Assembly: GCA_944381495.1 (NCBI GenBank)
Contig: CALWLJ010000007.1
Coordinates: 62,001 to 126,000 of the forward strand
From: an uncultured Mediterraneibacter sp.
GTDB lineage: Bacteria > Bacillota > Clostridia > Lachnospirales > Lachnospiraceae
Direction of reading: 5' to 3'
Length of the DNA: 64,000 bases
In this document: positions 63,725 through 64,000 of the stretch, in pieces
How positions within the stretch are numbered: position 1 is the first letter of the stretch
Layout: every line of letters begins with the position of its first letter
The notes under the pieces: model-generated
What the model was told of the DNA's origin: nothing
Seen by the model: only the letters and a program-made list of their open reading frames with translations
Databases searched by the model: none
Program-made: the position numbers and the translations under genes

Positions 63725-64000
63725 ATGGTAATGGAAAAAAAGCCGAATATTATTTTCCTGATTTCAGACGATCAGGGATACTGGTCTCTGGGATGCAGTG
63801 GAAACAAAGAAATCATTACTCCAAATATAGATCGACTGGCGGCACAGGGAATACGGTTTGCAAACTTTTTCTGCGCGTCCCCCGTATGTTCTCCGGCTCG
63901 TGCTAGTTTGCTGACTGGTATGATTCCGTCACGACATGGGGTCCATGACTGGCTCAGAGATGATAATGAACATCAGGCTGGGCTGGAATATCTCGCAGGA
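63725..64000 (+). CDS. Sulfatase family S1, N-terminal part (3' end outside window)
   Basis: 92 codons, open to the window end; AGGAGGT precedes ATG 63725. KPNIIFLISDDQGYWSLGC gives the metal-binding Asp pair, TPNIDRLAAQGIRFANFF follows, and CSPARASLLTG is the C-x-A-x-R motif whose Cys is converted to formylglycine. It is the cysteine type, needing an anaerobic sulfatase-maturing enzyme (not in this window). Substrate subfamily cannot be told from this piece. Sharing the operon with the importer suggests uptake and desulfation of a sulfate ester. Confidence 0.9.
   Translation, partial: MVMEKKPNIIFLISDDQGYWSLGCSGNKEIITPNIDRLAAQGIRFANFFCASPVCSPARASLLTGMIPSRHGVHDWLRDDNEHQAGLEYLAG

Overview
The window is a bacterial chromosome segment with dense, single-copy housekeeping genes. 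Everything points to an endospore-forming Firmicute of the Lachnospiraceae type (Clostridium cluster XIVa). The evidence is a set of sporulation genes (spoIIR, a SipL-like SPOCS/LysM spore coat protein, spoVG), the clostridial glgC-glgD pair, a murB-rapZ-whiA-HPr-like cluster, a Kdp-type two-component pair, and strong AGGAGG ribosome binding sites. The family assignment is an inference from gene content. I see no insertion sequence, prophage, CRISPR array or rRNA operon.

Layout. 1-8.2 kb: end of a GH42 beta-galactosidase, a MATE exporter, a COG3044-type ATPase, and a membrane-tethered GH3 enzyme with swapped domain order plus a small membrane partner. 8.3-12.3 kb: a LytTR regulator with GHKL kinase (Agr/Vir type), a membrane protein of unknown function and an SGNH hydrolase. 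12.4-18.3 kb: a Gld-like ABC exporter operon (ATPase, permease, GldG-like protein, DUF4340 protein), then a zinc-ribbon membrane protein and a J-domain protein. 18.4-22.0 kb, minus strand: DegV, tRNA-Val, MATE, tRNA-Leu, PlsC. 22.3-28.9 kb: PrcB-like lipoprotein, SipL, IspE, GntR regulator, SpoIIR, CDF transporter, thioesterase. 29.0-33.9 kb: HAD phosphatase, GlmM, SPOR amidase, CorC-like protein. 34-39.5 kb: MurB, RapZ, WhiA, a Crh-like HPr, a diacylglycerol-kinase-family protein, tRNA-Glu, AroE. 39.6-48.9 kb: L10 leader, rplJ-rplL, rpoB-rpoC. 49-54.6 kb, minus strand: a DnaD-DnaI-Prs-kinase-regulator series and an unlisted-size 47-residue membrane peptide. 54.7-59.2 kb: MurC, GlgC-GlgD, SpoVG. 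59.3-64 kb: an importer of the nitrate/sulfonate/taurine class with two permeases and two ATPases, followed by a sulfatase cut by the window edge.

How the parts work together. The replication-loading genes dnaD and dnaI overlap prs, which in turn is chained by TAATG junctions to the Kdp-like kinase. A cluster of DnaA-box-like 9-mers lies upstream of dnaD. The rpoBC region has three RNA control elements readable in the sequence: an L10 leader, a hairpin with U-run ahead of rpoB, and a three-armed terminator after rpoC. The right end looks like a sulfate-ester or sulfonate acquisition locus.

No wholly new defence or mobile system is visible. The items most worth a second look are the DnaA-box cluster, the HPr-like protein with Asp at the position of the catalytic His, the TAATG gene chain with its four-codon ORF, the small membrane peptide beside the Kdp-like pair, and the permuted GH3 with altered active-site neighbours.
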